From positions 372,001 through 436,000 of the forward strand of contig CAVXGZ010000008.1 in assembly GCA_963761325.1 (NCBI GenBank): a stretch of DNA of 64,000 nt, written 5' to 3'. This document shows, piece by piece, positions 51,964 to 62,130 of the stretch. How positions within the stretch are numbered: position 1 is the first letter of the stretch; each line of letters opens with the position of its first letter. Origin of the DNA: Streptantibioticus_C sp963761325 (lineage in GTDB: Bacteria > Actinomycetota > Actinomycetes > Streptomycetales > Streptomycetaceae). A program made the position numbers and the translations under genes. Below the pieces are notes generated by a model that was not told the DNA's origin, ran no database searches, and saw only the letters and a program-made list of their open reading frames with translations.

Positions 51964-53461
51964 TCGGCGGCGCACGGCTGAGTGACAAGTTGAGATGCGG
52001 TCTTACTCCCGATATCTCCCGCTGGTATCCCACCTCCGACCAGCAGTTCCGGGGCATTTCCGGGCCAGGTCCCGCTAAGTCGCCCTCCGCGTCGGCCATG
52101 GGCTCTTCCCAACGCTGCATGGACTCCTCGATCAGCCGGTTCGCATGGTTCCGCGCTTCGGCCAAGAACTTGGCGTAGTAGCGGAAGAGGACCTGGATGC
52201 CTTGTCCGGCTCGGCGCGCGCACTCGGCGGGGTCCACTCCGGAGGCCAACCAGAACGAGATGCCGGCGTGGCGCAGGTCGTAGGGGCGCTTCGCCAACTC
52301 AAGGGCGTGCTCGTCAAGGACAAGAGCGGCCTCACGCGCTCGCCCCCAGGTAATGCCGTACGCCGAGGCATCGATGTAGTTCCCTGCTGCGTTGCGGAAG
52401 ATACGTCCGTCGGACGCCACTCCGAAGGTTCGTATGTGCTCGCGCAACATGTGGACGAGTACAGGTGGGATAGGAACCGGCCGTGTGGCCTTGGCTGCTC
52501 GCCGTTTCAGGGAGTGGATCTCGTAGACAGCACCGTCATCGGTCCACTCCTTACCTGCATTCACCACACCACCCTTCAGATTCAGAAGGCCCCAGCCACT
52601 CCCTGGCAAGCGGCACTGAGATTGCTGGAGGTGGATCACCTCCGCCGGACGCATGGCGGCGTAGTACATACAGCCGAAGAAGGCGTACAGATGGGGACCA
52701 CGGCCCGGTAGGGCCTTGACGGCGGCAAGCAGTCGGGCGACCTGAGCCGGGTTCGGCACGCAGTCGGGATCGACTTCGTCAGCCACTCCCGGTCCCGTCC
52801 AGCGAAGGCCGCTAAGCGGGTTTTGAGCGAAGTATCCGCGTTCGACAGCTACTCCGAACACCTCGTTGACCGCTGCCCTCTTTCGCTTCACGGTCTTGGC
52901 AGCAGCAGCCGTCCCGTCCACCTTTCGACACAGGACATCGAGCCCCCGCCGCAGTACGTCCGGCTCCTCCAACTCGCCGACAGGCAGCGAGTGACGCTGC
53001 AGCCAGTCCAATGCGGCCTGCCAATCGTCTTGGGCATTCGCATTCCAGGCCTTCTTGTTGAAGGCCCACGAGTACAGCGCGCGCCTCAGTACGCGAGGCG
53101 CCCGGTACACAGCCCCTGGCTCAACGAAGGCCGGAGTGATGGTCGCCAAGGCATCTGCGAGGGTGCGGCGCGTATTGCCTGGGGTCCGGTCCCACCGCTG
53201 CTCGATGTACTCCCGAGCCAGAACGTACCAAGTGGTCCGCTGCCTCAAATCCCGGATTTCGGAAGCCGGCAAACCTGACTGGATGTCGAAGGGTTCGCCG
53301 TCGCGGGCAGCGGTCATCAGCTTGGCACGGCGACTCTCGGCAAGCCCTTTGGTGAGGAAGGACTCGGACTTCTCCCGTCCACCGACTGTCCAGCGGACCT
53401 CAAATCCCTTGCGCCGATCTGACCGCTCGCGGATCTCCCAGAACCGAACCTTGTAACTCAT
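51954..53461 (-). CDS. int: Tyrosine recombinase (integrase) with an open 3' end
   Basis: About 490 residues up to the junction. A SAM-like core-binding domain (about 75-220) precedes the catalytic domain: Arg in YYAAMRPAEVIHL, the PYDLRHAGISFWL box, AGQGIQVLF and the nucleophile Tyr in FRYYAKF. It integrates and excises the element. The ATG at 53461 overlaps the excisionase stop (ATGA). In this frame there is no stop at the element end: reading continues antisense through the aldehyde dehydrogenase to 50120. A second frame over the last 90 codons does stop at 51954, so a late frameshift or loss of the original 3' end is likely. The end coordinate is therefore nominal. A TTA leucine codon at 52076-52078 makes it bldA-dependent. 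Confidence 0.75.
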
Positions 53462-53655
53462 CGCCATGCAGGCGCATCCCTTTCACACGCTTCCCACCAC
53501 GCATCCAGGTCGGCGCGGCGACAGCGCAATTCACCATTGGGCAGCTTGATCATTCGGGGTGCCTGACCGCGAGCACGTAGGCGGTAGAAGGCCGATGGGC
53601 TCATCCGGATTTCCGCAAGAACCTCGGCGAGCTTGAGTGCAGGTGGGCGAGCCAT
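53458..53655 (-). CDS. xis: Excisionase/AlpA-like helix-turn-helix protein
   Basis: 65 residues. A MerR-like small winged helix (LAEVLAEIRMSPSAFYRLRARGQ) and the ELRCRRADLDAWWE end are typical of excisionases encoded just before integrases in actinobacterial integrative elements. The start at 53655 has GAGGAA six bases upstream. It is translationally coupled to the integrase. Confidence 0.8.
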   Translation of the reverse strand: MARPPALKLAEVLAEIRMSPSAFYRLRARGQAPRMIKLPNGELRCRRADLDAWWEACERDAPAWR

Positions 53656-54487
53656 TGATGTTTCCTCAGGGATTTCGGATTTGTCAGCCTCCCAAGCGGC
53701 AGCGCGCAACGTGCATCCACGCCGTCACAGCTGATGGGCAGTCGCCGTCAATGCCAGGAGACCGGGTGCCGACATGAAGGGCCGTGGTATTCGAACGGCT
53801 CCACCGCCAAGCGCAGCCGAACGCGAACACCTCAATGGTCGCGAGGCTCGCCGGTTTGGCTAACCGGCGATCGTGGTCTATGTTGCGCGCCGCATCCGAC
53901 AGCTCCTTGGAATCATTGCGGTTGAGGGCAGCCGATACGAGCGCGAACTGCGGGCGGGCCGCCTGAGGTGCTGCACCGCCTGGACCTAGCGTTTTCCGGC
54001 ACGTTGTACGTTGACATGCTCGCGGATCAGCTTCCAGCCCCTTGGAGCTCTTCCTCGTCTGCCGTGAGCGAATTCGCGCCGGCCCCGGGTACGAGCGCCA
54101 AACCCCTCCCCCTCGCTGTCAAAGCACGGTGGTTCTGGGAGACCTTCAGTCGCCGCTGAAGACCCCGAAACTGCACCAGCAGGTAACGGGTGTACGTGTA
54201 CAGCAACACCGGCACGCTGTCCCCGGCTCACTCCGCCATCTGCGAGGTGGGACGCCATTGTTGAGCCGCGCCTACGACTGGCCCGCCAGTGGCTACCCGT
54301 GGAACACGTGCGTGTGAAATTCCTCGACTACTGCGGCGCCGGCGGCATGCGCTTCACCGACACCGAATTCGACCAAATCCGCCACGTCGGCCAGATCGTC
54401 CATCTCCATCTCGGGCAGCGTCCCTAAGCTGTTGGCCCCGGCAAGCCAGCACACGCGCGAACCGCACGAACGCTTCCCCAACGACGG
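53656..54487. other. Gene-poor stretch after the excisionase gene
   Basis: No frame here matches a family I recognise. Short frames exist on both strands but lack ribosome sites and consistent codon use. A small acidic frame on the minus strand (54293 to about 54409) is described among the rejected items. GC content is lower than in the chromosomal part. No replication gene, which would be expected after int and xis in an integrative element, was found. Confidence 0.5.
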
Positions 54488-55485
54488 TTAGCTGATCGGG
54501 GGGTTCTGTGCAAAGACAACCGATCGCGAAGCGGCTGCAAGGAGGCTTTGTGTTCGAGCCGAAAGTCCGAGTCGGTTCCAGTGGAAAATGATGTGGTAGC
54601 TGAGGACGTGTCGAAGTCCTCGGTCGAGGGTGCCTGTTCGGGCGGCTCTCCCAGGATGCGGCCTGTGTGTGTGAAGGCTGCACCCCAGGAGGCTGCAAAG
54701 GGCGCTGATCCGTCCGCTCCGAAGACGGGGCCATTCGACTCGGTATCGCAAGCAGAAGGTATTTCAGGTCGTCGGCCAACTGCTGGAGGCGTCGGCTGGG
54801 ACGTTCTCCGGGGGCGGTCGTTCGCCTGAGACCCGGTGCCATACGTCTGCTGTCGTACCATTCGAGTCCGGCGGCGCGCATCAGTCTGGTGCACAGGAGT
54901 ACGGATAGCTCGCGGCGGCCGAGCGGGATCGGATCGCGGCCAACAGGTCCAAGACGCCGCGGCTGTCCGCGACGAACAGGTCGTGCGCGGCCATCATGGC
55001 GGTGGGCCACCGAATGCGGCGATCTCGGGTTCGTAGATGCCGGTCCACCACCGGCTGCTCAGACCGTCCGCGACGAGGGCGTCCAGCGCAGCGCGGATGC
55101 GTTGTCGGGCGTCTTCGTCGGATACGCGGAGGCGGATTCGCCAGCAGGGGAACTTGCGGATGAACCACCAGGAGGTGAGGGCCCCGGCTACCTCGAGGTC
55201 ATGGAAGAGAGGCGTGAGGTGGGCGGTGACGGTGTCCTCGGCGGTGTGCCAGTCGGCGAACTGGAGGTAGACCTGCCACCACTCGGGGACCGCCTGCTGT
55301 TCGAGGGCCTGATGGCCGGCCTGGCAGAAGACCTCCACAGCGGCGGCGAGTTCCGCTGGTTCCAGACCGGTACGGGTGGCGGCTTCGTCGAGTGGGGTGC
55401 CGCTCAGGACATCGAGGACAGCGGGGCCGACGCGGTCCGTTCCGGTGTGAGGTGGTGTCGGGTAGTTCAGTCGATCAGCAGACAT
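54488..55485 (-). pseudogene. SpaB_C (thiopeptide-type bacteriocin biosynthesis) protein, frameshifted
   Basis: Pieces of one protein occur in order in different frames: WWQVYLQFADWHTAEDTV and WWTGIYEPEIAAFGG in the first; MMAAHDLFVADSRGVLDLL in the second; RRELSVLLCTRLMRAAGLEW in the third; SWGAAFTHTGRILGE in the next; and LSYHIIFHWNRLGLSARTQS near the end. At least four frameshifts. This protein family removes glutamate from glutamylated Ser/Thr together with LanB. The start ATG at 55485 overlaps the end of the LanC gene, as in working clusters. No function can remain. Confidence 0.75.
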
Positions 55486-56702
55486 GCGTCCCATCCGGAG
55501 GTCGGTGCCCTGTCGTTGGCGGCGGTGATGAGGGCGAGAGCCGTGCCGGTGGCACCGACCAGGAAGCCATAGCTCGGTTCCGCGATCACGTCCGCTCGGC
55601 GGACGAGGGAGTCGGCGAGCTGCGGCAGCCGTGCGGCAAGTGCGGGAGAGGTGGCGTCCTGGGCGGCTGGCCGGTTGTTTGGTAGACACCGGCCAAGCCG
55701 TGGCACAGGCCCGGGTCGGTGAGCAGGACGGTTTGCGCGGGGTCGGCGAGACACTGGTCGAGGGCGATCTCGTAGGCGCGTGCGCGCTGGGGGTCGTCGG
55801 TGGCGATGCCGGCGAGTTGGCCGGCGCGGGCGATGCCGGGGGTTCCGTAGCACCAACTGGGCCGCGCCGGGCCCACCTGCGAGGGTCGGCCGACTTGCAG
55901 ATGGGTCAGGGTGATGCACTCAGGCCACCAGGGGCCGGTATCGCCGTGCTGCTTCCAGGTGTCGAGGTGAGCGCAGATGGTCTCGATGGCGTCGGCGTGC
56001 CCTTCGACGGTGACGCCTCGTCGGGCGGCCTGGCTCAGGAGGAGCAGGGGGCCGGTGATGCCATGGGCGGCGCCGAGGTTGCCGTGCCCGCCTGGATACG
56101 CGGCGGACGTGCGACGGTGCGGGTCATGGCCGACCCACCAACCGGGCACCTGTTCATCGCCGTTGGGCAGGGGCCGGGTGAGGGCGACGAGGTAGCGAAG
56201 GATGCGTTCGAGGGCCGTTCCGCCGGGGTCGGCGCGCAGCAGGTAGACACCGATACCGGTGAGTCCGTAGAACACGTCGTACTCGTGGAAGTCCGCGAAC
56301 CACCCCGCGGCGGATGCGCTCCATGGCTGCAGCGGTACGCCGGTGCGCGAGATTGGTGACGTGCCGGTCGAGGAGGGTGAAGGCGTCGCGGTAGCGGGCG
56401 GTGCCGGCGTTTGCTGCGTGCAGGATGAAGGCGATGGCGGGGGCGCCGAGGAACAGACCCGTGGTGTCTGCGGCGCTGACCTCTCCGGCCACTGCGCTGG
56501 TGACCCAGGCGTGGGCCTGGCGCCAGGTTCCTCGGCCGGTCTGAGCGCGCTCGATGTGCAGTAGAGCAGCTCCGGCAGCGCCTTCTGCGAGGGATTGGGC
56601 TTGCCCGTCATCGTCTGGTGTGATCGGCGGAAGGGCCAAGCGGACGGCGAGCCGTTCTGCGGCCGCAGCCACGGCCGGCTGCTGCATCCCGGGGACGGTC
56701 AC
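55467..56702 (-). pseudogene. LanC-type lanthionine cyclase, frameshifted
   Basis: The three zinc ligands are recognisable: Cys in SWCYGTPGIARAG and Cys-His in GLCHGLAGVY. Three frames carry it in order: EGAAGAALLHIERAQTGRG and onward; ADFHEYDVFYGLTGIGVYLL through the zinc sites; and QLADSLVRRADVIAE to the stop at 55467. Frameshifts lie near 56340 and near 55680. A working LanC would close thioether rings in the precursor peptide. The likely native GTG start at 56702 begins with GTGA, the usual overlap with LanB. Confidence 0.78.
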
Positions 56703-58739
56703 CGAGGGCCTCGTGGTGGCGATGTGGCGAAGCGCGCAGGTACGGGCGAGGCGGTGGGTGATCCGTTCGTCGGCGGGATCGATGCCGAGAGCGCGTGCGT
56801 GGTGTTGACGAAGGAGCGAGGGGAGAACAGTGAGCGGGTCGCGCTGCCCGGCCAGGGCTTGACGGTAGGCGGCGAGGGCGACGCCCCGGTCGTCCCAGGC
56901 GACGACGACCTCGGCCCCGGCCGGCCGGGATTCCAAAGGTCCCCGCGAGGCCGTGAGGTCGAGGGCATGGTCCCGGAGAGCCCGATCGAGGGGGCCGTGC
57001 TCATGCGGCAGGTGCTCCACCAGCCAGGCACAACCCGCGGAGGCCGTACCGGCGAGGCCCGCCGCGAGATCGACGAGGCTGGCGGCGGTCAGAGCCTGCG
57101 ATGGCGTCCCTGAGCGTCTGGCCATGCGGATCTCGGCCAGGGCTGCGGTCGAGTCGGTGGCGAACAGGGCGTGGGCTGCCTCGATCGCCGGACCGTGACC
57201 GAAGAGGCCGGACTGCGGCTCGTAAGTGGCCAGGTCGAGTTGGGCGAGCATGTGCCCACGACGGAGACCTTCGGACCAGTCACGTAGCAGTTCGGCGGCC
57301 TGGCCATACCCGTCGATATTGGGGAGTTCGAGGTAGAGGGCCAGACCGGGGACACCGTCCGGCTGGGTCGTTTCACAGTACCGCCGGAACCACCACCGTG
57401 GTTGAGGGGAGGCGGAAGGCCTGGAGGAGACGCGGCAGGTGTTCGGTCAGGATCTCGTCGTACCGGTCGGGGTGGGCGTGAAGTCGGGCGTGCAGGAGCG
57501 GACCGGTGCCGGGAAGGTGTGCGCTGCGCGTGGTCGGGGCCGTTGCGGACGGCACGTAGTGGGCGGGACGGGGCGGGTCGAGAGCCAGGAGGAGCAGGAG
57601 TTAAGGTGGCCGATCCAGGCGCGACCGGCCGGGTCTGATGTCTCACGCAGTTCGAGACGACGGGCGCCGTCGAGCCGCGTGCGGAGCAGCACCCGGTGGA
57701 CGGGGTGGGTGAGGTCCAGTGGAAGGCGTTGGTCCTGTTCGACCAGGACGATGCGCTCGGGGGCACGTAGCCGGGTCCGCCAGGCGCGTAGCCCGCTCTC
57801 CCAGTCCGCGGTGGTGGCGGTCCGGCTGGGCAGGTCGTCGGCTTGGAGCAGCCCGTAGGAGTGAGGATGGTCCGCCTGTAGCGGACGCGCGGTAAGTAGG
57901 GAAGGCGGGCGGCTGCGCCGAAGTCGAAGCCCTTGTGGACGGCGCAGTGAGCGGTGGTGACCTCTGCGAGGAAGCGGGCCAGCGGTGGGGTGTGGGTGCC
58001 GGCTTCGAGGGCGTGCAGGACGCGCGGCTCTATTCGGCGGCCGGTGGACAGCTGAACGAGATGGAAGGCACGGGTGTCCGCGGTGACGGCGAGGTCGGCG
58101 AGCGCGATGACGTTCTCGCTCGGGAGCCGGTGTTCGGCGAGGCTGATCACGTACGGCAGGAGCTGCGGAGGTGCGGGCTATGTTCTCGTTGCGTCGGCGG
58201 CGTGGAGGAAAGGACAGTTGAGCCGCGATCGTGCCCGGTTCCGTTGCCGCGTAGGCCGTGGTCAGGGCGGCTTGGTCCTCGGCGGGCAGGAGGTGGGCGA
58301 ACCGGCCGGCCATGCTGCTGCCGGGCCGCGGTATCCCGGTGAGCGCGATGCCGAAGGCGCCAGCCGCCACGGCGTCCGGCGACGGGGCGCGGATCTCGAA
58401 GGACACCTCCGCCCAAGGCGCCGGCAGGATCTCGCCGTCCGAGTCGGTCTGGAGGTCGGCGATCAGCGCCTCGGTCAGGACGATTTCTTCGGCGCCCTCC
58501 AGCGACGCCTGCTGAAGAAGGGCGAGCACCTTCTCGTCCCGGTCGGTGAGCTGCCGGGCGGCCCGGCCGCGGGCGGAGCCGAGGAATTCAGCAGGCAGCC
58601 CGAGGCCGCTGTCGGCCACGAGATCCATGACCGGGACGAGGGCGCCGACACCGTAGCGGCACGGAATCGCTGGTGGTAGTCGCGCCACTGCTGGTATCCG
58701 AAGGGATGGGTGGTCAGCCGGTGCAGCACGCCCACGGCA
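56703..58739 (-). pseudogene. LanB lantibiotic dehydratase, truncated by an IS and frameshifted
   Basis: Recognisable pieces in order are LLHRLTTHPFGYQQWRDYHQ, YGVGALVPVMDLVADSGLG, SLAEHRLPSENVIALADLAV, RLRAPERIVLVEQDQRLPLD and GTGPLLHARLHAHPDRYDEI, then the SpaB_C part QLDLATYEPQSGLFGHGPAI. They fall in several frames with at least five shifts. The N-terminal 300 or so residues are absent; the gene is cut by the IS256-family element at 58740. A working LanB dehydrates Ser/Thr with glutamyl-tRNA. Confidence 0.75.
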
Positions 58740-58765
58740 GGGTCTGTCAATCGAGCGGTGTAACT
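58738..58765. repeat. Left inverted repeat of the IS256-family element
   Basis: Starts GGGTCTGTCAATCG at 58740 and ends CGGTGTAACT at 58765. It pairs with 60095-60122. Confidence 0.75.
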
Positions 58766-60120
58766 GGGGTGGTTGGGGTTACTGACGGGCTGCGGAGAGT
58801 CGGCCGTCGAAGGTGATGTCGAAGGCGTTCAGGGCGGTCTTCCAGCGCAGGGTCCAGCGGGTTTGTCCCTTGCCGGTGGGGTCGAGGGACATGATCGCCA
58901 TATAGACGCACTTCAGGGCGGCGGTCTCGTTGGGGAAGTGGCCTCGGGCCTTGACCGCCCACCAGGATACGGGCGTTCGCGGACTCGATCGCGTTGGTCG
59001 TGCAGACGATGCGGCGGATCTCGGTGTCGAACCGCAGGAACGGAGTGAACTCCTCCCACGCGTTCTCCCAGAGCCTGACGATCGCCGGATACTTCCCTCC
59101 CCAGGCGTCGGCGAATTCGGCGAACCGTTCGAGCGCGGCCTCCTCGGTCGCGGCGGTGTAGACGGGCTTGAGGATCTTGGCGATCTTGTCCCAGTCCTGG
59201 CGGGCGGCATAGCGGAAGGAGTTTCGCAGCAGGTGGACCACGCAGGTCTGCACGATCGTCTGCGGCCAGACGGTCCCGACCGCGTCGGGCAGACCCTTCA
59301 GTCCGTCGCAGACGAGCATGAGGATGTCGTTCACGCCACGGTTCTTGATCTCGGTGAGGATGTGCATCCAGTGCTTGGCGCCCTCACCGCCATCCCCGGC
59401 CCACAGGCCCAGGATCTCGCGCCGGCCCTCCGCGGTGACGGCCAAGGCGACGTAGATGGGCCGGTTGGCCACGGCCCCATCGCGGATCTTCACGTGAATC
59501 GCGTCGATGAACACGACCGGATATACCGGATCGAGGGGACGGTTCTGCCATTCGGCCATGCCCTCGAGGACCTTGTCGGTGATCGTGGAGATCGTCTGGC
59601 GCGAGACGTCGGCGCCGTAGACCTCCGCGAGGTGGGCCTGGACCTCGCCGGTGGTCAAGCCCTTCGCGGACAGCGAGATAACCATCTCGTCCACGCCGGT
59701 CAGGCGCTTCTGCCGCTTCTTGACGATCTTCGGCTCGAACGAGCCCTCCCTGTCGCGGGGGACGAATACCTCCACCGGCCCGACATCGGTCAACACGGTC
59801 TTCGCGCGGGTTCCGTTGCGGGAGTTGCCGCCGTTCTTCCCGGCAGGATCGTGCTTGTCATAGCCGAGGTGGTCGGTGATCTCACCTTCCAGAGCGGACT
59901 CCAGCAGCCGCTTCGTCAGTTGCTGGAGCAGACCGCCTTCGCCTGTCAGTTGCAAGCCCTCGGCCTGAGCCCGGGACACCAACTCGTCGATCAGCCGGTT
60001 GTCCACCGCCGTCGCCGCCTGCGGCTCCAACAGCTCGACGGCCTCAGCCTCGGTCACGTTCTCACTGGTCATCGGTGCATCCTCCATGATCGGGAGTTAC
60101 ACCGAACGATTTACAGTCCC
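58740..60120. mobile_element. IS256-family insertion sequence
   Basis: About 1.38 kb, bounded by imperfect inverted repeats at its two ends (28 bp compared, four to five mismatches; the conserved core reads CGGTGTAACT on the left and its complement on the right). It carries one transposase gene. The flanks (ending ACGGCA on the left, starting TGGCGC on the right) show no 8-9 bp target duplication, which points to a deletion or recombination next to the element after insertion. Confidence 0.8.
58779..60072 (-). pseudogene. IS256-family (Mutator-type) transposase, frameshifted near its end
   Basis: About 430 residues when the two frames are joined. The DDE residues sit in VFIDAIHVKIRDG, MLVCDGLKGLPDA and the Glu of ENAWEEFTPF. 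Near 58961-58968 one extra base shifts the frame after TNAIESANARI; the proper end (VKARGHFPNETAALKCVYMA through FDITFDGRLSAARQ) continues in another frame to 58779. The start at 60072 has GGAGG eight bases upstream. The element is probably unable to move itself. Confidence 0.83.
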
Positions 60121-60122
60121 TG
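60095..60122. repeat. Right inverted repeat of the IS256-family element
   Basis: Begins AGTTACACCG and ends ACAGTCCC near 60120; imperfect complement of 58738-58765. Confidence 0.75.
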
Positions 60123-60716
60123 GCGCAGTCGCACGCGAACCGCCCCGCGCACCCCGGCAACACCCGGCTGGCGCAGTCCGCGGGTGGCGCGCTCCACACT
60201 GGCCAGTTCGTAGGCAACCCGGAGGTCCGCATGGAGGACTCCGCGGTTCTGGGCGCCCGGCGTCGCTCCCGCCGGACCGGACACGCCCCTGTAGTCCGCA
60301 CGGGCCCGACGGCCACGGCCGTCTGCTCGTGGCCTCTGGGGCTAGGTTCGGGCCTGCGGTGCATTTCGCGAGCCCGCACCCACAACACGTCGAACATGTT
60401 CCGGTCCTCGGATGGGTGGTCGGGGCAGTGGGAGAGGGGCATGTCGCTGGTCCACTGAGTCGTTGCGAAGGATCGCGGCCGTGCCTGTGTGGGGCACAGG
60501 ACCGACGAGCGCGCGGCGCTCCTCCAGCGTTTCGGGGTCTGTCGTGGGGTAGGACGCCACGCCGTCGGGGCCGTGAGGGAACTGGGTGTCGAAGTACTGC
60601 CTGCTGCCGGGCTGGGCGCAGTTGTGGTCGTGCAGGTGCGCCTGGCGGCACGGCTGCGCCTCGCCCCCGCGCGGCATTTTCAACGTCGAGGTGGCATGAG
60701 ATCGGGCAGGGGATCG
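60121..60716. other. Unassigned stretch between the IS256 element and the ATP-binding operon
   Basis: About 600 bp with no gene that can be supported. Minus-strand frames contain non-random text such as RQYFDTQFPHGPDGVASYPT and MFDVLWVRAREMHRRPEP in different frames, as expected for a decayed gene, but no family is recognised. The missing N-terminal part of LanB is not here. Confidence 0.4.
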
Positions 60717-61169
60717 TCACCAGGACCATCTCCCCGACACCATCGGGCAGGGCATGGTCTCGTCGGGCATCCAGGTCCCGATCCGCTCCCCGTCCGGGCT
60801 GGGAAGGATGACGGGCCGGGCCGAGATCTCGTAGGCCGCCGAGCCGTCAGCGATGAGGTGCACGTACATCGCTCCGCCGGCGAGCGTTTCCCGTACCTTC
60901 CGCGCCACACACTGGGACTTGATCCACTTCGTCGCCGACCGCTTCGCACGCGCGGTCATGTGCGGGCAGGCACGACGCACGAACAGGCGTAGCCGGTCGG
61001 CAGCCTGGTCAGGTGACCTCGTTGTCCAAGACCCGAGATGAGCGGTGGAGAAGGTGTCGCCACGCTGGTCGAAGGCCAAGAGCTGGACGAAGTAGTCGAT
61101 CGCGACCGGTGGTTCGCCGCCGGCAACGCCAACGGTCTCGTCGGCTGGTGAGACAGGCCGGATCAACAC
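60717..61169 (-). CDS. Hypothetical protein coupled to an ATP-binding protein
   Basis: 150 residues, no known family. It contains an IDYFVQLLAFDQRGDTFSTA strand region, a basic central part (ARAKRSATKWIKSQ) and a C-terminal GERIGTWMPDETM. The GTG start at 61169 overlaps the stop of the ATP-binding protein gene (GTGTTGA) and has GAGGAG five bases upstream, so the two are made together. Appearance is cytoplasmic. Confidence 0.6.
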   Translation of the reverse strand: MLIRPVSPADETVGVAGGEPPVAIDYFVQLLAFDQRGDTFSTAHLGSWTTRSPDQAADRLRLFVRRACPHMTARAKRSATKWIKSQCVARKVRETLAGGAMYVHLIADGSAAYEISARPVILPSPDGERIGTWMPDETMPCPMVSGRWSW

Positions 61170-61666
61170 GGTGTCTCCTCCTCGGCTGAGAGCGAGAGCC
61201 GACACCACGTGGTGGTCTCGTCCTCGCTCACGCCCCAGGAGTCGGCGATAATCGAGACGAGGAGCATGCCTCGACCGTTCTCATCGTCGGGTCCCGCTGC
61301 CCGAACCGTCGGCCGGCCAACAGAGCCGTCGTTCACCTCGAGCAGCAGCCCCTCCACGGTCCGGGCAAGGCGAACGACGACGTCTCCCCCCGCCGAGTAC
61401 CGCAGCGCGTTGGTGAGCAGTTCGCTGAGAAGCAGCTGAGCGTCGTCGATCAGGACCACCAGCCCCCAGTGCTTGAGCCTGGCCGCGCAGATCCGCCGGA
61501 GTCGCCCCACCCAGATACCCGCCGGACCGGGAAACTCCTGCTGTCCGTTGACCACCGCACGCTCGATGGTCAACGTCAGGTCATCAAGTGCTGCGCGCGG
61601 CGGCTCGGTTGAGGCATCGACGCGCGGCATTGACAGGATGTCCTGACCAATCGAAGTGGCCGTCAT
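61163..61666 (-). CDS. RsbW-like ATP-binding (anti-sigma-type) protein
   Basis: 167 residues. A GHKL ATPase fold: N box QLLLSELLTNALRYS, G1 box VNDGSVGRP and G2 box NGRGMLLVSIIADSWG. Streptomycetes carry many such small kinases, often next to XRE/DUF397 pairs; a broken XRE gene lies 1.6 kb away. The start at 61666 has GGAGG upstream. It is the only clearly intact pair in the accessory region together with its neighbour. Confidence 0.82.
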   Translation of the reverse strand: MTATSIGQDILSMPRVDASTEPPRAALDDLTLTIERAVVNGQQEFPGPAGIWVGRLRRICAARLKHWGLVVLIDDAQLLLSELLTNALRYSAGGDVVVRLARTVEGLLLEVNDGSVGRPTVRAAGPDDENGRGMLLVSIIADSWGVSEDETTTWCRLSLSAEEETPC

Positions 61667-61715
61667 ACCCCCGCCTCCACAGCTCAGAAGGACAGCAGCG
61701 CGGACGACGAACCGT

Positions 61716-61734
61716 CTGAGAGGGCGTTAAGTCC
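61716..61734. repeat. Left inverted repeat of the IS5-family element
   Basis: CTGAGAGGGCGTTAAGTCC; pairs with 63068-63086 with two mismatches. The stop of the accessory gene (61727) lies inside it. Confidence 0.7.
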
Positions 61735-62130
61735 GTTTCTGATAGCGGCCGCGTCCGGGTTGCTCGAGGAATCCCTGGCGGGCGAGTCGTCCCAGACGGG
61801 AGCGGGTGACGTTGATCGAGGGCTCGTCGGTGGGCAGACCGAGGTGCTCGTGCAGATCGTGGACGCGGAACACCTTCCCGGGGTGCTCGTTGAACGTGGC
61901 CACGATGGCTGGTAGACGGTGGCGGTGGTGGTCTGCGCTGGGGCCGTTGCCTGGTCGGGTGAGGTGAGGCCGTCGATGACCTTGCGGGTGGTGGTGAGCT
62001 CGGCCAGGCGGCCTTCGGTCTCGGCGAGGGCGGTGGTGAGCCGCTCGATCTGCTCGCGCAGGGTGTCGGCTTGTGCTGCGGTCTCGTCGTGTTCGGTCTG
62101 CAGCAGCCGCAGGAGTTCGCAGACGTTCAC
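61727..62130 (-). pseudogene. IS accessory protein with coiled coil and winged helix, frameshifted
   Basis: The first part (MNVCELLRLLQTEHDETAAQ through LAELTTTRKVIDGL) is a coiled coil; the second (VFRVHDLHEHLGLPTDEPSI and RLGRLARQGFLEQPGRGRYQ) is a winged helix. The two lie in different frames with a shift near 61909-61912. Proteins of this plan are common downstream of IS5-type transposases in streptomycetes. The GTG start at 62130 follows the transposase text directly. Confidence 0.7.

Noticed and set aside
51917..52000. tRNA gene as the attachment site of the integrase
   Set aside because: No tRNA cloverleaf or T-arm sequence is present near either end of the int-xis pair within the window.
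54293..54481. Small acidic minus-strand frame as a lanthipeptide precursor
   Set aside because: It has an acidic stretch (MEMDDLADVADLVEFGVG) and lies after the SpaB_C remnant, but the C-terminal part has no Cys and almost no Ser/Thr to form lanthionine rings, and no ribosome site is seen.
60342..60683. 113-codon minus-strand frame as a real gene
   Set aside because: Part of the text looks protein-like, but the sequence seems to change frame near 60450 and no family or ribosome site supports it.
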